This document shows, in pieces, positions 1 through 11,364 of a stretch of 64,000 bases of DNA. This stretch comes from Raphanus sativus (lineage: Eukaryota; Streptophyta; Magnoliopsida; Brassicales; Brassicaceae), in contig NW_026615340.1 in the NCBI RefSeq assembly GCF_000801105.2, positions 1-64,000 of the forward strand, written 5' to 3'. Below the pieces are notes generated by a model. It did not search any database, was not told the DNA's origin, and was given only the letters and a program-made list of their open reading frames with translations. Every line of letters begins with the position of its first letter. Position 1 is the first letter of the stretch. The translations under genes and the position numbers were made by a program.

Positions 1-1292
1 AACCGGACGGTCCGAACCGAACCGAACCGAACATTATGACATTCGGTTAGTGCTCGGTTATCAGAAGCAAACCGATCGGAAGCTGTTAAAAAAATGTTCG
101 GTTAGTGCGTCGGTTCGGTTCGGTTCATGATAACCGATCGGTTAACCGAAATTTTTAACCTACCTATATATATAACTCTTATTAACCTAAACAACCCTAA
201 TCAGTTTCTCTTTTCTTCCTCAAACTCGAGCCGCAGCTTCGTCGGATTCTCAACCCTAGCAACTCATTTTCGTCCGATTCACACATCTTTCCGACCACTA
301 GGTAGGTTCTTCACCTTTTCACTCTCTTCTCTATTTCTGTGTAGTTTTGAGTTTGCGATTGATTTGAGGACTAGGGTTTCTGTCGAAATCAATTAGGGGT
401 TTATGATTTGGCTTGAATGAGGGGTCGATTATCTTTGTGAGAGTGTCTCCAAGTGTTTGATTTGGATTAATGATGAGTTTTGCATGGATTTGAGATTTAG
501 GGTTTTGGTCGAAATCGATTTGGGGGTAGACGTTAAGGGTGGCTTTAGGTTGAAGGTTTGGTTGGTTGATTGTAAGTGTCTTGTTGCTGCTCTGTCGGTA
601 ATCTCTTTTTAACTTAATTTTTCGTTTTTATTATCAGGAGCAAATACGGTGGTAGAAACAAAAGATCGTCTTTCTTTTTCCATGTGTAGAGAATCTTCAA
701 ATTGAAGGAGAATCTCCTCATTTGAATTGGAGGTAATTTTTAATCTGTTTGAACTGCTTTGTGTGTTTTTTGTTTTTTGTTCTTTTTTTCACTGATTTAT
801 TAAAATTGCAGGTTGGTGGAGTTCAAGCGTCATGGTGACCTTTAGTTTTTAGTTTTCTGTTGTGTTGTTTGATCACTCTTTATGTTTTGCGGGACATTAT
901 AAGATTTGAGTCATAGATTCTTAGATTTGGAATGTTGGATCATTTTTAGATGTTTGAGAAAGAATGAACAATATACATGTTGGTTTTTTTGCTGATAAAT
1001 GTGGATTTTTCAGGTCATATCCGAAAAAATTCATTAATAACCCGAAAACCGAAGATAACCGAAAAATCCAAAAATAACCGAGTGTAACCGAAAATATCGG
1101 TTTTCTGGTAAATAATATAAAAAATTCGGTTAATTCGGAAATAAATTGAAAAACCGAAAATAACCGACTTCCGAACCGACCCGAACCGAATTCAATTTCG
1201 GTTTTTCTTCGGAATTAATTTTAGAAAATTCCGGTTAACCGAGAACCGAAATTTCGGTTCGGTTCGGGTTTCGGAAAACCGAAATCGCAGGC
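1..1292. mobile_element. hAT-like element fragment (right end)
   Basis: Both ends of this stretch are dense in AACCGA / TCGGTT motifs on both strands, the usual subterminal repeats of plant hAT elements. The right edge at about 1288-1292 reads CAGGCCTAG, like a hAT terminus (reverse complement starting TAGGCCTG). The middle (about 200-960) looks like a spliced untranslated leader: a CAACCCTAG leader, several GT/AG-like junctions, pyrimidine tracts, and no long reading frame. It is either a captured host leader or the leader of the parent transposase gene. The left end lies outside the window, so the target duplication cannot be tested. Coding sequence of an Athila integrase begins directly after it, so the element probably broke that gene. 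No transposase is visible. Confidence 0.5.
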
Positions 1293-1294
1293 CT

Positions 1295-2386
1295 AGTTCC
1301 TCTTATGCTGGTCACTTCGCCACCTTCAAGACTGTTTCCAAGATCCTCCAAGCCGGTTTCTGGTGGCCTACTATGTTCAGAGATGCTCACGCCTTCATAT
1401 CTCGATGCAATTCATGCCAAAGGATGGGGAGTATAAGCAAGAGAAACGAAATGCCTCAGAACTACATCTTGGAAGTTGAAGTGTTCGATTGCTGGGGGAT
1501 CGATTTCATGGGACCTTTCCCAGTCTCTCACAAGAATGAATACATCCTAGTTGCTGTGGACTATGTCTCCAAGTGGGTGGAAGCAATTGCTAGTCCAACT
1601 AATGATGCGCGAGTTGTAACCAAGATGTTCACCTCCATTATCTTTCCAAGATTTGGAGTGCCTAGAGTGGTTATAAGCGATGGTGGAACTCATTTTATCA
1701 ACAAAGTGTTCCAAGGATTGCTGAGTAAGAATGGTGTGAAACACAAGGTTGCAACCGCCTATCATCCTCAAACAAGTGGTCAAGTGGAAGTTTCCAACAG
1801 AGAGATCAAGAACATCCTCCAGAAAACTGTCAACGCCACCCGCAAGGATTGGTCCCTTAAGCTTGACGATGCTCTCTGGGCATACAGAACAGCCTACAAG
1901 ACCCCTCTAGGGACCACTCCCTATCACCTGGTCTATGGCAAGGCGTGCCACCTACCTGTTGAGCTAGAGTACAAGGCGGCTTGGGCTGTCAAACTACTCA
2001 ACTTCGACATTAAACCTGCCAAAGAGAGGCGAACCATTCAGATCCACGAGTTGGAGGAGATCAGGCATCTGGCCTATGAGAGTTCTAAGATCTATAAGGA
2101 AAAGACCAAGGCGTTCCATGACAAGCGGATCATCAGCAGAAGCTTTGTTCCGAACGATCAGGTCTTACTCTTCAATTCGCGGGTTAAGCTGTTCCCTGGA
2201 AAGCTTAAATCTAGATGGTCGGGACCTTTCACCATTAAGGAGGTCCGCCCTTATGGAGCTGTTGTGTTGCTGGACACAAGAGGAGGAGAATTCGTTGTTA
2301 ATGGTCAGCGTCTCAAGCCATATCTTGCTGACACAACAATCGCTGAAGGTGTAGAGATACCCTTGAGCGATCCCCCTCAAGCCTAA
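1295..2386 (+). pseudogene. Athila-type Ty3/gypsy integrase, 3' part of pol
   Basis: This is the C-terminal part of a retrotransposon polyprotein that would insert element cDNA into chromosomes. The open frame runs from about 1295, before the first ATG at 1373, so it is a broken polyprotein and not a gene with its own start. It begins with an H2C2 zinc-binding segment (GH..F.T.KT followed by CNSCQ). The integrase core follows: counting from the 1373 Met, Asp44 is in the [10 protein letters not shown] motif, Asp103 in ISDGGTHF and Glu139 in [10 protein letters not shown], with 35 residues between the last two (D,D35E). The C-terminal part contains WSGPF and the frame ends in a normal stop. Gag, protease, RT and RNase H are absent because an hAT-like fragment replaces the upstream side. 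Codon use is intact, so the loss is structural and recent. Confidence 0.9.
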
Positions 2387-3179
2387 TCGGCTCATTGAAG
2401 TCAAGCTAGTGACAGAAAACAAGCGCTTGGTGGGAGGCAACCCACCGGTGAGTGTAAATATTGTTTTCTCTTTGTTTTTATCTTTCTAGGAACTAACTTG
2501 CAGGTTGAAAAACCAAGAAAATTCGAGATCACTCCAGGAGAGCACTCCAGCGGTTGTTCCGCCGGTGGTTCCAGGTAAGTTCTCGAACAAAAAAAAAAAA
2601 AAAAAAAATATTAATATAATAAAAAAAAAAAAATCAGAGAAGGGGAAGCGGTTTTGATTGGTTTTTAAAAGCCCAAACATTCCACTTCCCCACTTCATCT
2701 CTCTCGCCGCACAACCCCCCCTTAGAACCCTAAAATCGCGAACTCATCTCTCTCTCTTTCTCTTCGATTTTGGTTCTAACCTCTTGGGATTTTCTTGAGA
2801 TTGGGTTGTTCTGCAGGATTCACCTCTCCACTCAAGGTAATCGGACAAGAACTCTCCCCCTCTTTGCGCATGCAAATCGCGAATTGGGAGTGATTTCTTG
2901 AATCCTCTTTTTCCTTTATGCTTGCGATTTCTTCCTAGATTGTAGCTCTTGATAGTATATTTGCTACTAGGATTGAATTCATGGTTGATTTTGAATGCAA
3001 TAAGAACCGATTGTTGCTTTTACTTATTGGCCTTTGCGATTCCTATTGTTGAGATTGAAGCTTGTGTAGGTTGTCTAGAATCGATGGACTTGAGTAGAAC
3101 AAGAAGATTGGATTGTTCCATCGTTTCTAGAACAACCAACGAACTGTGCTGATATTGGGATTTCGTTTTTGTCTTGCAG
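2387..3179 (+). other. Athila spacer with spliced leader of downstream ORF
   Basis: This is non-coding DNA between the integrase stop and the next ORF. It contains an A-rich run at about 2589-2608. A textbook donor CAG|GTAAGT lies at 2574/2575, an acceptor TTCTGCAG at 2816, a donor AAG|GTAATC at 2836/2837, and an acceptor TTGTCTTGCAG ending at 3179, exactly one base before the ATG at 3180. The simplest reading is one or two introns (2575-2816 and 2837-3179, with a 20-nt exon between), allowing a subgenomic mRNA for the downstream protein. Splicing is inferred from consensus only. Confidence 0.5.
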
Positions 3180-4595
3180 ATGCCTCCAAAGATGCGGAAC
3201 GCAAGAGCCACCAAGAGCACGGCTTCTCCAGCCGCGAGTGCTCCACCTGGGTACCCGTGGCCGAACAAGACTGAGGGAGCACCCATAGACCTTAATGATC
3301 CGATGCTCCTTGACTTCAACGTCGAGGGATGGGACAAGGAGTCGGCAGCGATATACAACAAGCTCCTCCTAGCAGAGATCTTGCCCACGCGGTTCGTGAA
3401 CCAGCAAACACTAGGCGATATAGGCCTTGACACTGAGGTGTTCGACACGATGCAGGCTATGGGAATCATGCCTCTCTGCTACCAGGCTCAGGTTCTCTAC
3501 CCCGACTTGGTCAGGCAAGTGCTCGCGACATGCAAGATCACTTACCAGAACCCCAATGCGCCTACGTACGAGAACTGCTTCTTCTCCTTCATGGCTGATG
3601 GCAAGTTCTGCACCATCTCTCTCGACGACCTGAACTCGCTATTCGAGATTGCAGACACGCCAAAGGGGGTTTCAGTGGAAAGGAAGTTCAAACCGGCAGA
3701 CACCTTTTGGGACCTCATCGCAGCCGGCAAGTTCACCTCCCGCAAGGCCTATCAGTCGCAGATCCGGAACCCTGCTATCCGGATCATCGCCAAGATTGTG
3801 TCCAATGTCTTGTTCGCGAAGGAGTACACCTCCAAGATCACGAATGGAGAGCTCCAAGTTCTCTACACGGGACTTGAGGACGAGATGCGCAGAGAGAACA
3901 TCACCCCGATCCAGGAAGTCAAGACCAACCCAGGGTATCATCTCATCTCCATGTTCGCTGAACGCAGAGACACACTGGTTCGAACTGATGATAAGAAGGA
4001 TCGTTGCGGCAGTCTGCTCACTCCCTTGTTCCAGCACTTCAACGTCAACCTCAGCTCTTACACGGTCGTCTCTGCGATTGAGTACATCGATACTCCTTAC
4101 CTGATCGCATGCCACATCCTGCGCGACGAGACCACCTACAAGTTCCAGGACAAAGAAGGGAACCCTCTGTACTGCAAGCTCCCTATGCCTGGGTTCACAG
4201 ACTTCTTATCCTTGGAGAACATTGTGTTCTCACCGGCTGAAGAGCACCTCTGCGATGATCCTAAGGCACCGGTTCAGCACGATGATGAAGACATGGATGA
4301 TGTGGAGCATGTGACTCCACCGGCTGATGGTGAGTACGACCTGGAGGACTTCACCGATGTGACTGATGATCACGCCTACAGACGCTGGATGGTTGATTCC
4401 CAGAAGAAGAACAACAGCCTCATGAAGAGGATACTCAGGGCGATCACAGGCGGCTGCATTGGAGCACAGGAGGAGCGTACACCGCAGAGAACAAGGCGCC
4501 CAGGCAAGGAACAAGCAGGCACATCGACTGGAGGAGTGAGACTGCCGAGGAACAGGAGGACAGCTGGTCACTCCGGTAGCGGCGATTCAGACTGA
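3180..4595 (+). CDS. Athila ORF-1 family protein (env-position ORF)
   Basis: A 471-residue open frame lies downstream of pol, in the position that carries the so-called env-like ORF in Athila elements. The start is the ATG at 3180, directly after a splice-acceptor-like TTGCAG. The sequence resembles the plant-specific ATHILA ORF-1 family: an N-terminal segment with a PPGYPWP motif, a long mostly helical core, an acidic stretch near residues 355-390 (DDEDMDDVEH) and a basic Arg-rich tail. I see no convincing signal peptide or membrane segment, so there is no support for a true envelope function; its role is unknown. The frame is fully open. With the intact integrase tail and clean LTR this points to a fairly young insertion. 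Confidence 0.8.
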   Translation: MPPKMRNARATKSTASPAASAPPGYPWPNKTEGAPIDLNDPMLLDFNVEGWDKESAAIYNKLLLAEILPTRFVNQQTLGDIGLDTEVFDTMQAMGIMPLCYQAQVLYPDLVRQVLATCKITYQNPNAPTYENCFFSFMADGKFCTISLDDLNSLFEIADTPKGVSVERKFKPADTFWDLIAAGKFTSRKAYQSQIRNPAIRIIAKIVSNVLFAKEYTSKITNGELQVLYTGLEDEMRRENITPIQEVKTNPGYHLISMFAERRDTLVRTDDKKDRCGSLLTPLFQHFNVNLSSYTVVSAIEYIDTPYLIACHILRDETTYKFQDKEGNPLYCKLPMPGFTDFLSLENIVFSPAEEHLCDDPKAPVQHDDEDMDDVEHVTPPADGEYDLEDFTDVTDDHAYRRWMVDSQKKNNSLMKRILRAITGGCIGAQEERTPQRTRRPGKEQAGTSTGGVRLPRNRRTAGHSGSGDSD

Positions 4596-5462
4596 GTCCG
4601 AAAGGACTATTTCTATCCCTTGTCTTATCCATCTGAACTATTTATTTTTCATGTTATTTGCTTCTGTTTGGTTTGTTTCAGCTTCCTTTGATTTATTTTC
4701 ACAACCAGGGATGGTGTGAACTAAGTCTGGGGGAGCAATGTACTTGTGTGCTTTTTGAGTCAGTCCTTGTGTCATTTTTATGTTTTTATCGAGTCAGTTT
4801 TTAGGATCGAGTCAGTCAAAAACTATTGTGGGAATCAGGACCTTATTTGTGATGCTCTTTAACCACCTCGTGCTTTAACCTTCTTATTCAGTGACCTTAG
4901 CAGTGATGAAAGACCCACACATGGACCTGGAACACCCTGACTTATCTCATTTGACACTTCAGAAGTTCTATACCGATCAGGTTACACTGGGCAGACTTAA
5001 CTCCACTTTATCTGAACCTAATCTGGACTTTAATTCTTCTTGTCATGGGCACTAGATCAGGGTAGAATGAGAACTGCACTCAGGACTTCTTATCCGATTT
5101 CATCCCTCTTGCTGTTCCTGAGTGGCTAGCTCATCTTTAGCTAGTTCCCACCTTGAACCCTGACCTTTAATTCCACCCTCATGCATTTGCTTTTCTAGTA
5201 CTTTATGTGCAGATATGTGCAAAAAGGTCGGAGAGGAAAGGATCGACGCAGTTCTTACTCATCAATGCTCACACAATGGAAGCAGGCGGAACAACCGGAG
5301 TGCTTGTTCTGATACGTAAGGGAACAACCGGGATGCCTGTTCCGATACTATGGAGAACAACGAAGAAGTAAGTGGCTAGATCAGACCAGAACGAATCACC
5401 AGTGGCATCATGTACATCACTTGCTACCTCCTTGCTCGTCACCCCAGCATTTTGTAATTCAG

Positions 5463-5499
<37 letters not shown>

Positions 5500-6112
5500 A
5501 TTTGTTTTGTTTTGCTTTGATTTACTGGTGACGAGAAGGGGAAGAATCTATGATGCATGCCACTGGGGAAGTTGAGAAAGTGATGGTGATTTCAGTGAAG
5601 TGTTCTGAAGGGGAAGTTGAATCGCGCAGAGCAGTCCTATGATCGATCTATCGGAGAGCAGTCCGATTGGCAGAGATGAGTAAGGACTGTGGACCTCAAT
5701 GGAGCCGTCCTCTCACGACCATTTTGTGCGATATCCTGCACCCGCTCTTGGTAAACCCTAAACACTCTTGAACTCCACCATAAAAGTTAGCCTGTTCTAT
5801 ACCTAGCCCGTTCTCTCTGAGTAGAGCCTGTGACAAGAAGCTCACGCTTATCTTAATTGAACATAAGGAGTTTTGTCTCGAAAGTGTTGCCTTTTCAGGT
5901 TAAGATATAGAGTAAGGAGCAGATCTTCGAACAGCGATCAGGGGGTTCTCAGTAAGTGTGTGTGGTCCTAGTCTACAGCTTGTATGGTTCAGAGATTTGT
6001 GGTAAGAGTATGGTTGCTGAGAATAAGCGAGTTCCCACGTTTTTAAACATTTCTCCCTGTTCTTGGTACTTGCCTTGTTCGAGGACAAACAAGGATCTAA
6101 GTCTGGGGGAAT
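4596..6112 (+). other. Athila 3' untranslated region with two polypurine tracts
   Basis: Non-coding DNA lies between the last ORF and the 3' LTR. It holds a run of 32 A at 5466-5497 and a short tandem repeat of a GGAACAACCGG-containing unit at 5283-5345. AAGTCTGGGGGAG occurs at 4723-4735 and AAGTCTGGGGGA ends at 6110, two bases before the LTR. The second copy is the expected polypurine primer for plus-strand synthesis; the first is an extra internal copy. No reading frame of note. Confidence 0.7.
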
Positions 6113-7258
6113 TGATATATGGTGTTTTTCACATCATTGTATATATGTTTTCTTTTGTTTGAAGTCACTAATTCGTGTCAGTCTAGTCCTTTTTGACCTT
6201 TTACAGGTCTGGAGTTAGCAGAAGAAAGAAGAGAAGGTGCCTGATGAAAAGAAGTCCTTTTGGAGCATTCCTGCGGAGAACACTCAAGAGAACAATCCCG
6301 AGACTGTTCTCTCTCAAGCGGAACAAGCAGACGGAGTGATCCGGCGATTGTTCCAGACGAATATGGAAACTCCTATTTCGGGATTTTAAGCCCTGTTGCC
6401 CTAATCTCTTTCTTCTGATCGGCGCCTCCATATAAAATGCCATCTATCTATTTTCTATTTTTCTTACGCTAGTTTTTACAAGAGAACACTGAGTATTGCG
6501 ATCTGCAACTTGTAAGGGAGAAGAATCCATCCTCTCATAGAGAAGATCATCTGAACCCTTTTGTTTTACTCTGTTCTTATGCAATTTTATTCAGGATTTA
6601 TGTCTTTGTTTATGTGCATCATGATCGAGTAGTGACCTTGCTCGCCTAGGGTTTTTAGGGTGTTGAGACATGAGCTAAACATAGATAAGCGATCCATAAC
6701 TGTTCTTCATTCATACTGTTCTTACTGCTTTCATTAAACTGATCACTTGATGTTAGATCACCAGTTCATCACCTAGTTAACCGCTTAGGATGATAACTTG
6801 ACATGTATTGAATGAGCTTAGTATCCCTAATCAGCGAAAGTAGATATTAGGGTGGTAAGTGAACTGATCGGACCTGTTCTCTAAAGCTTGCAATCGATTC
6901 TCGTCCCAACGACAGTTAGGTGGTGAGATCGATCTGCAAAGCGATCACTACCACGACAGTGGAGTGTTCCAGCTGAATGATCCGAGTTCTAGAAAGCACT
7001 TCATCGCGCTTGAATAATTGTTTGGCTCCAATTCATCACCCAATGAAATACCCTAGGCTAGCTCTTGTTTAATTGAATCAATCTCGTGTTTGTTTGCTTG
7101 TTTGCTATCGCCTATTTCAACCAAATCATATCTTCTTCTTAGCTTGATTCTGAAACTTATAGAACTAGAGTGTAGACTGGTCCTCTGGATTTGAATCTCA
7201 AGTACTACAATTGCAACTGTTAACTTGGCAGTAGCAAGGATTCATTTTTAGTGTATCA
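6113..7258 (+). repeat. Athila 3' LTR
   Basis: This is a 1146-bp segment bounded by 5-bp inverted termini TGATA (6113-6117) and TATCA (7254-7258). It is preceded two bases upstream by the polypurine tract and followed immediately by sequence of another retroelement. These are the expected boundaries of a 3' LTR in the + orientation. The matching 5' LTR is outside the window, so LTR divergence and target duplication cannot be read. Short ORFs inside are noise. Confidence 0.85.
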
Positions 7259-7476
7259 CCTCATTAAGTTCAAACTCAGCCTATTAGATTGCTCTCATCT
7301 CTTATATACCGAAACTTTTCACATTCTGAGCTATCTACCGTAATGGCTAAGGGCTCCCCATCAATTACTATGGTGAAGTCTAATGTCACTACACCCAGTG
7401 TAAACTGGATATTTTCAGACCACTCACCATTATTGAGTCTATCGAACTTTATGACAGAGTTATCAAATGCAAACAC
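7259..7476 (-). pseudogene. Copia gag fragment interrupted by the Athila element
   Basis: On the minus strand this encodes about 65 residues of a copia-type Gag (UBN2-like). Recognisable pieces are NGEWSENIQFTLGV, near-consensus for the start of this domain, and a following ITVDSSE segment. Near 7280-7300 the expected RLSL motif continues in another frame, so there is a small frameshift. The reading then ends abruptly at 7258/7259, the edge of the Athila LTR. The simplest history is that Athila inserted into this gag; the rest would lie left of the window. Confidence 0.7.
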
Positions 7477-9426
7477 ATTTGATGAAGCTGCAATCTTTCA
7501 CACATGCTTACTCTTTACTACTTTGAAACTTTACTTCAGATTCTAGACTAAATTATAAACTTTCAAGTTTGTATTTAAGTAACCTTTGGGCAATACTTAA
7601 AGACAAACACTTTCGGTGATGCTAAAAATTACACTTTAAATGATTGATCATTTCAAACTCAAGTCAATATCATTCTACCTTTGGGTATAAATATTATCAA
7701 CTATAGTAAAAGAAGTGACTAATCCTTTTCGTATTATTAACTATATTCAATGATCCACCTTTGGGTGATCTCCTAGAATATAGAAAACAAAATAATTGAT
7801 CACTAAAAAAATTTAATGTCAGTTATAGCATCTCTTTAATCATGATCAATCATATTATTATTAATTTTAATATTTACAAATAAATAACAAGATCACTTTG
7901 GTGACTAACATGTTATAAACTATATAAAAAATTAAAATATTAATAGGTAAATCTATCCTAATATTATGTTAATATTTCATAACATAATTTTCTATATTGT
8001 GTTAATATTTCATAACACAAGTTACCTATTAATAAAATGCAGCGGAAGCATTTTAAATTAAATATATATAATATTTTAAGTTAATAAAATATCTATATAT
8101 ATAAATGTCCTAAACTATATGGACATCAAATCAACAAACATTTAACCGGAACCAAAACACTTGGTTCCTTTTCATGCATTTGTGTAGTAACCCTTAACAC
8201 GTCCAGAATTTTAAACCATAATGAATCAATTATTTCACTCAAAATTATGAATTCATTGACATTCATGAATTCACAAAACCAGCAATTTATGTTGCCGTAA
8301 CTAATTGAGTAAAATAATTAATACTTATCAATCCTTTTGTAACGGCGCTACACAAAATCCCTTAATCATGCATGTGCATGTGCCTTATGTTTGTTATCGT
8401 GGAACCCAAATTTCATATTGACACTTTTACTTTTAAACAAATACTCCCTATTATATGGCAAAGTCGCAAACGTAATGGTGACTCTTTAATATTACGACAA
8501 TAACCGCAGTAATTTTTTTCTTTTATGGCAGTTGTTGCTCTCTCATCTTTAAACCAGTGCCATGTTTTCAATTAAAAAATAATAATCACTTGTTTCATGG
8601 CAGCGACAACACACAATTGATCCTATATCAATTTGTCATGCCACTAAGAACAGTTCTAATGATTGGTATTTTATTATTATAAATGTACGGTTATGAATCG
8701 TATTGTTACTTAATTATACTTTTTCAATCCACTATTATTTCTGTTATGCCTTCTCTTATTGTATCTATTACACCCTTGATGATACAAAACACAGTACCAT
8801 CCTTTTTTTTTTAGAACGTCACTTATTTAAGAAAAGGCGAGTGGCTTGATCCATATAATTAAACACTCGTTCTCAGACATGATCCAATGTACTTAGAGCA
8901 TGTTTATAGGTAGATACACTAATTGTATCTTAAGTGGGTTTTAATGTTTTTTTAATTATTATCATTAAGCTAAGATACATTATTAAGATACACTTAATTA
9001 TTATCATTTATAGGTAGTTTCTTTAATTAAAGTTCTTAACACTTAAAGATATTAAATGTAAATTAAACAATTTTTTTTAAAAAAATAAAATTTATTTATT
9101 AAATTAAACATCTTCAAATAACATAGTGACACATGTCACTAAGATATGTGTTAAAAACATCTTAATTAAGAGACATGTTATCTTGCTTCTTCCTTTATTT
9201 TAATTCTTTTAATGATATTTAATACTAAGATAAGGCCTAAGATATGCCTATAAACATGCTCTTAACCGATACATATGTTTACCATGCCGTACGATATACG
9301 AGAACGTACGTTACTATTACATGGATCATGAACACTCTTTAAAATGGATTAAACCATGTATGTTCATGATCCCATAAGAACTAATTCCAGTGAATTAATT
9401 AAATCTAGATTGGCTCTGATACCACA
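7477..9426 (-). other. Leader region of minus-strand copia element with tRNA primer site
   Basis: AT-rich non-coding DNA lies between the gag start and the LTR. The minus strand carries TGGTATCAGAGCC (plus positions 9412-9424), complementary to the 3' end of initiator tRNA-Met, two bases from the LTR edge: the primer binding site. About 1.5 kb of leader remains after subtracting the MITE at 8896-9261, long for a copia leader. No reading frame is seen in it. Confidence 0.6.
8896..9261. mobile_element. PIF/Harbinger-type MITE
   Basis: A 366-bp non-coding element has perfect terminal inverted repeats, GAGCATGTTTATAGG at the left and CCTATAAACATGCTC at the right, flanked by TTA on both sides (8893-8895 and 9262-9264). 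TTA is the target duplication of PIF/Harbinger elements. The interior is AT-rich with further inverted copies of AAGATAC motifs. It sits inside the copia leader, so it inserted after that element. Confidence 0.85.
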
Positions 9427-10093
9427 TGTTAGATAGACTTTTATTATGATTTCTATAATGAAATCTATCCCAAGTTCATATCTAGATTTAGATTAATTCA
9501 ACCTTAATGTTTTCTAGAGAAGATAGAAGAACTAACCTTGATACATGCTTAGATGCAGTTCCATGTACAAATTGATCTTCTCCCCTTTAACCTTCTCTTC
9601 AGAGATTTCCTTGATGGACAAGAAATCCCCAAACCTTAATCTCTCTTTAATGGTCTGAATTGTTATTATGTGTTCAAGAAAGACTCGTGACGTACATAAC
9701 AAAACGACGCACTAGATCTTTTTATATTATCAAAGGGTTGTGTGTTAAGCAACACAACTCTCCATAATTCAAACACAACTCTTCGGTAATAACCGTACCA
9801 CAACGTACGCTCATATATATTATATACTATTATGTTATATATATGTATATATATAACTTATAACATATATGTATATTAAGAGATTAAGGACATTTATAAA
9901 TATAAGGTAAAGTAGGAAGGTTATCAATACACTCGGATTCTAATTCATTAATCGAAACCGATCCATCACGGTATCATCTTTTATATTAGAATCTTTAAAC
10001 ATTAATATGAACTTAAACTTTATATTAAACCAATAGACACATAGGTCATATAAGAATATAAAATATTCTTACAATAAATGGAGAGACATAACA
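9427..10093 (-). repeat. 5' LTR of minus-strand copia element
   Basis: This 667-bp LTR has inverted termini TGTTA (9427-9431) and TAACA (10089-10093), next to the tRNA-Met primer site on its left. On the minus strand the order is LTR, primer site, leader, gag, so this is the 5' LTR. The interior has TATATA-rich promoter-like DNA around 9810-9870. The 3' half of the element was displaced by the Athila insertion. Confidence 0.75.
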
Positions 10094-10384
10094 CACGTAC
10101 TTTTACGTTTACAAATTTATTATAATTTTGTTCTGTCTCAACAATTTTTTATTTCTTTGGCTTCATGATAATGTTTTACTTTTTTGGATCACCATGAGAA
10201 TATGTTATATTTGGTTTTGTGAAATGAACTATAATAAAAATCAGTTAAGAAAATATACATGTGAAGTATGAGTGCACATAGGATCAATAACGTTTTAGGA
10301 CACATTGCACTCCCAAAGTATTTTGGGTCGTATAGTGATCACAGAAAAATTAATAATATAGTCATGCATTGATATCTGTGATAA
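10094..10384. other. AT-rich intergenic spacer
   Basis: No reading frame, terminal repeat or other recognisable feature is seen between the copia LTR and the Helitron. Confidence 0.6.
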
Positions 10385-11364
10385 TCTATCTTATTAAAAC
10401 AGAAACATTACAACTTTTTCTAGGTGGATTTTAAAGTTGGACCTTATGTAATTAATGTTATATTAATCTATTTATTATTAGACATGTCTTTTTATAAATA
10501 ATTAATATCAACTATTACCATAATTTTTCACTTCTTACCTTATTATTATATCTACTGCGCATGTTTCCTTATATTGCATACATTAGACATGCATTTTTAT
10601 AAATAATTAATATCAATCATTATCATAGTTTTTCAATTCTTACCTTATTATTATATCCACTATGCATGTTTCCTTATATTGCATACATTTTACTATAAGC
10701 TTGATACATCCACTAACATAATATACTATAAGATAGATTATTAATAATATATCTACTAACATATAATACTATACGACAGATTACTAATAATACAATATAT
10801 TGTATGTATTCATTAACTTACATCTATCAATATTAACAATACTATGAAGACGACTAACTTTATACTTTGAATCTATAAACCATAATATTCTAATTTATAA
10901 CAAAAATGATATTACTGTTACAAATTAGTTTTTATAAAAATTATTTATAGCAACAATTTGTTATATAAGATAAATTTAATCAAAAACCAAATTTTTATTT
11001 TTATTTTTTTTCCTGTTCAGAAAAAAAGAAAACTACAAATATATACCATTAAGTTAGCCAAAAATCTTCCGAATAAATAGTAAATCTCACCAACCCAACA
11101 AAATGAATTAAAAATATAATAAAAGATATTATGTTTGGAATTTAGCTTACTGGGTCGGATATAAATCTGTTCATTTCACGTATGAGTTCTTCGAGTCTTC
11201 AACATTTGGATCTAAGTAGGTACTTCAAAATTTTTGGTCTGGGTTGATTTTTTTGGATCCGGGTTATTTTTTTTTTATATTATAAATCTTAAATAATATA
11301 CAACGTGTATATAAAATATGTGAATTAAAAATAAATCCACGCGGACGCGCGGGTCATGATCTAG
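10385..11364 (+). mobile_element. Non-autonomous Helitron
   Basis: The 980-bp element starts TCTATCTTATTAAAACAG directly after an A and ends in a GC-rich hairpin-forming stretch (CGCGGACGCGCGGGTC) followed by CTAG and a T. These are the hallmarks of Arabidopsis-type Helitrons: 5' TC, 3' CTRR, insertion between A and T. Inside, a unit of about 107 bp containing GACATG(T/C)(C/A)TTTTTATAAAT is tandemly duplicated (about 10480-10690). No Rep/helicase coding is present. Confidence 0.75.

Noticed and set aside
127..396. 89-codon ORF in the hAT-like fragment
   Set aside because: Composition and splice-like signals look like an untranslated leader; no family resemblance.
3020..4571. Several 70-150 codon ORFs on both strands over the Athila ORF-1-family gene
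   Set aside because: Shadows of the 471-codon frame, with arginine/serine-biased composition typical of wrong-frame reading.
3180..4595. True envelope glycoprotein of the Athila element
   Set aside because: No visible signal peptide, membrane anchor or cysteine pattern; only the position matches.
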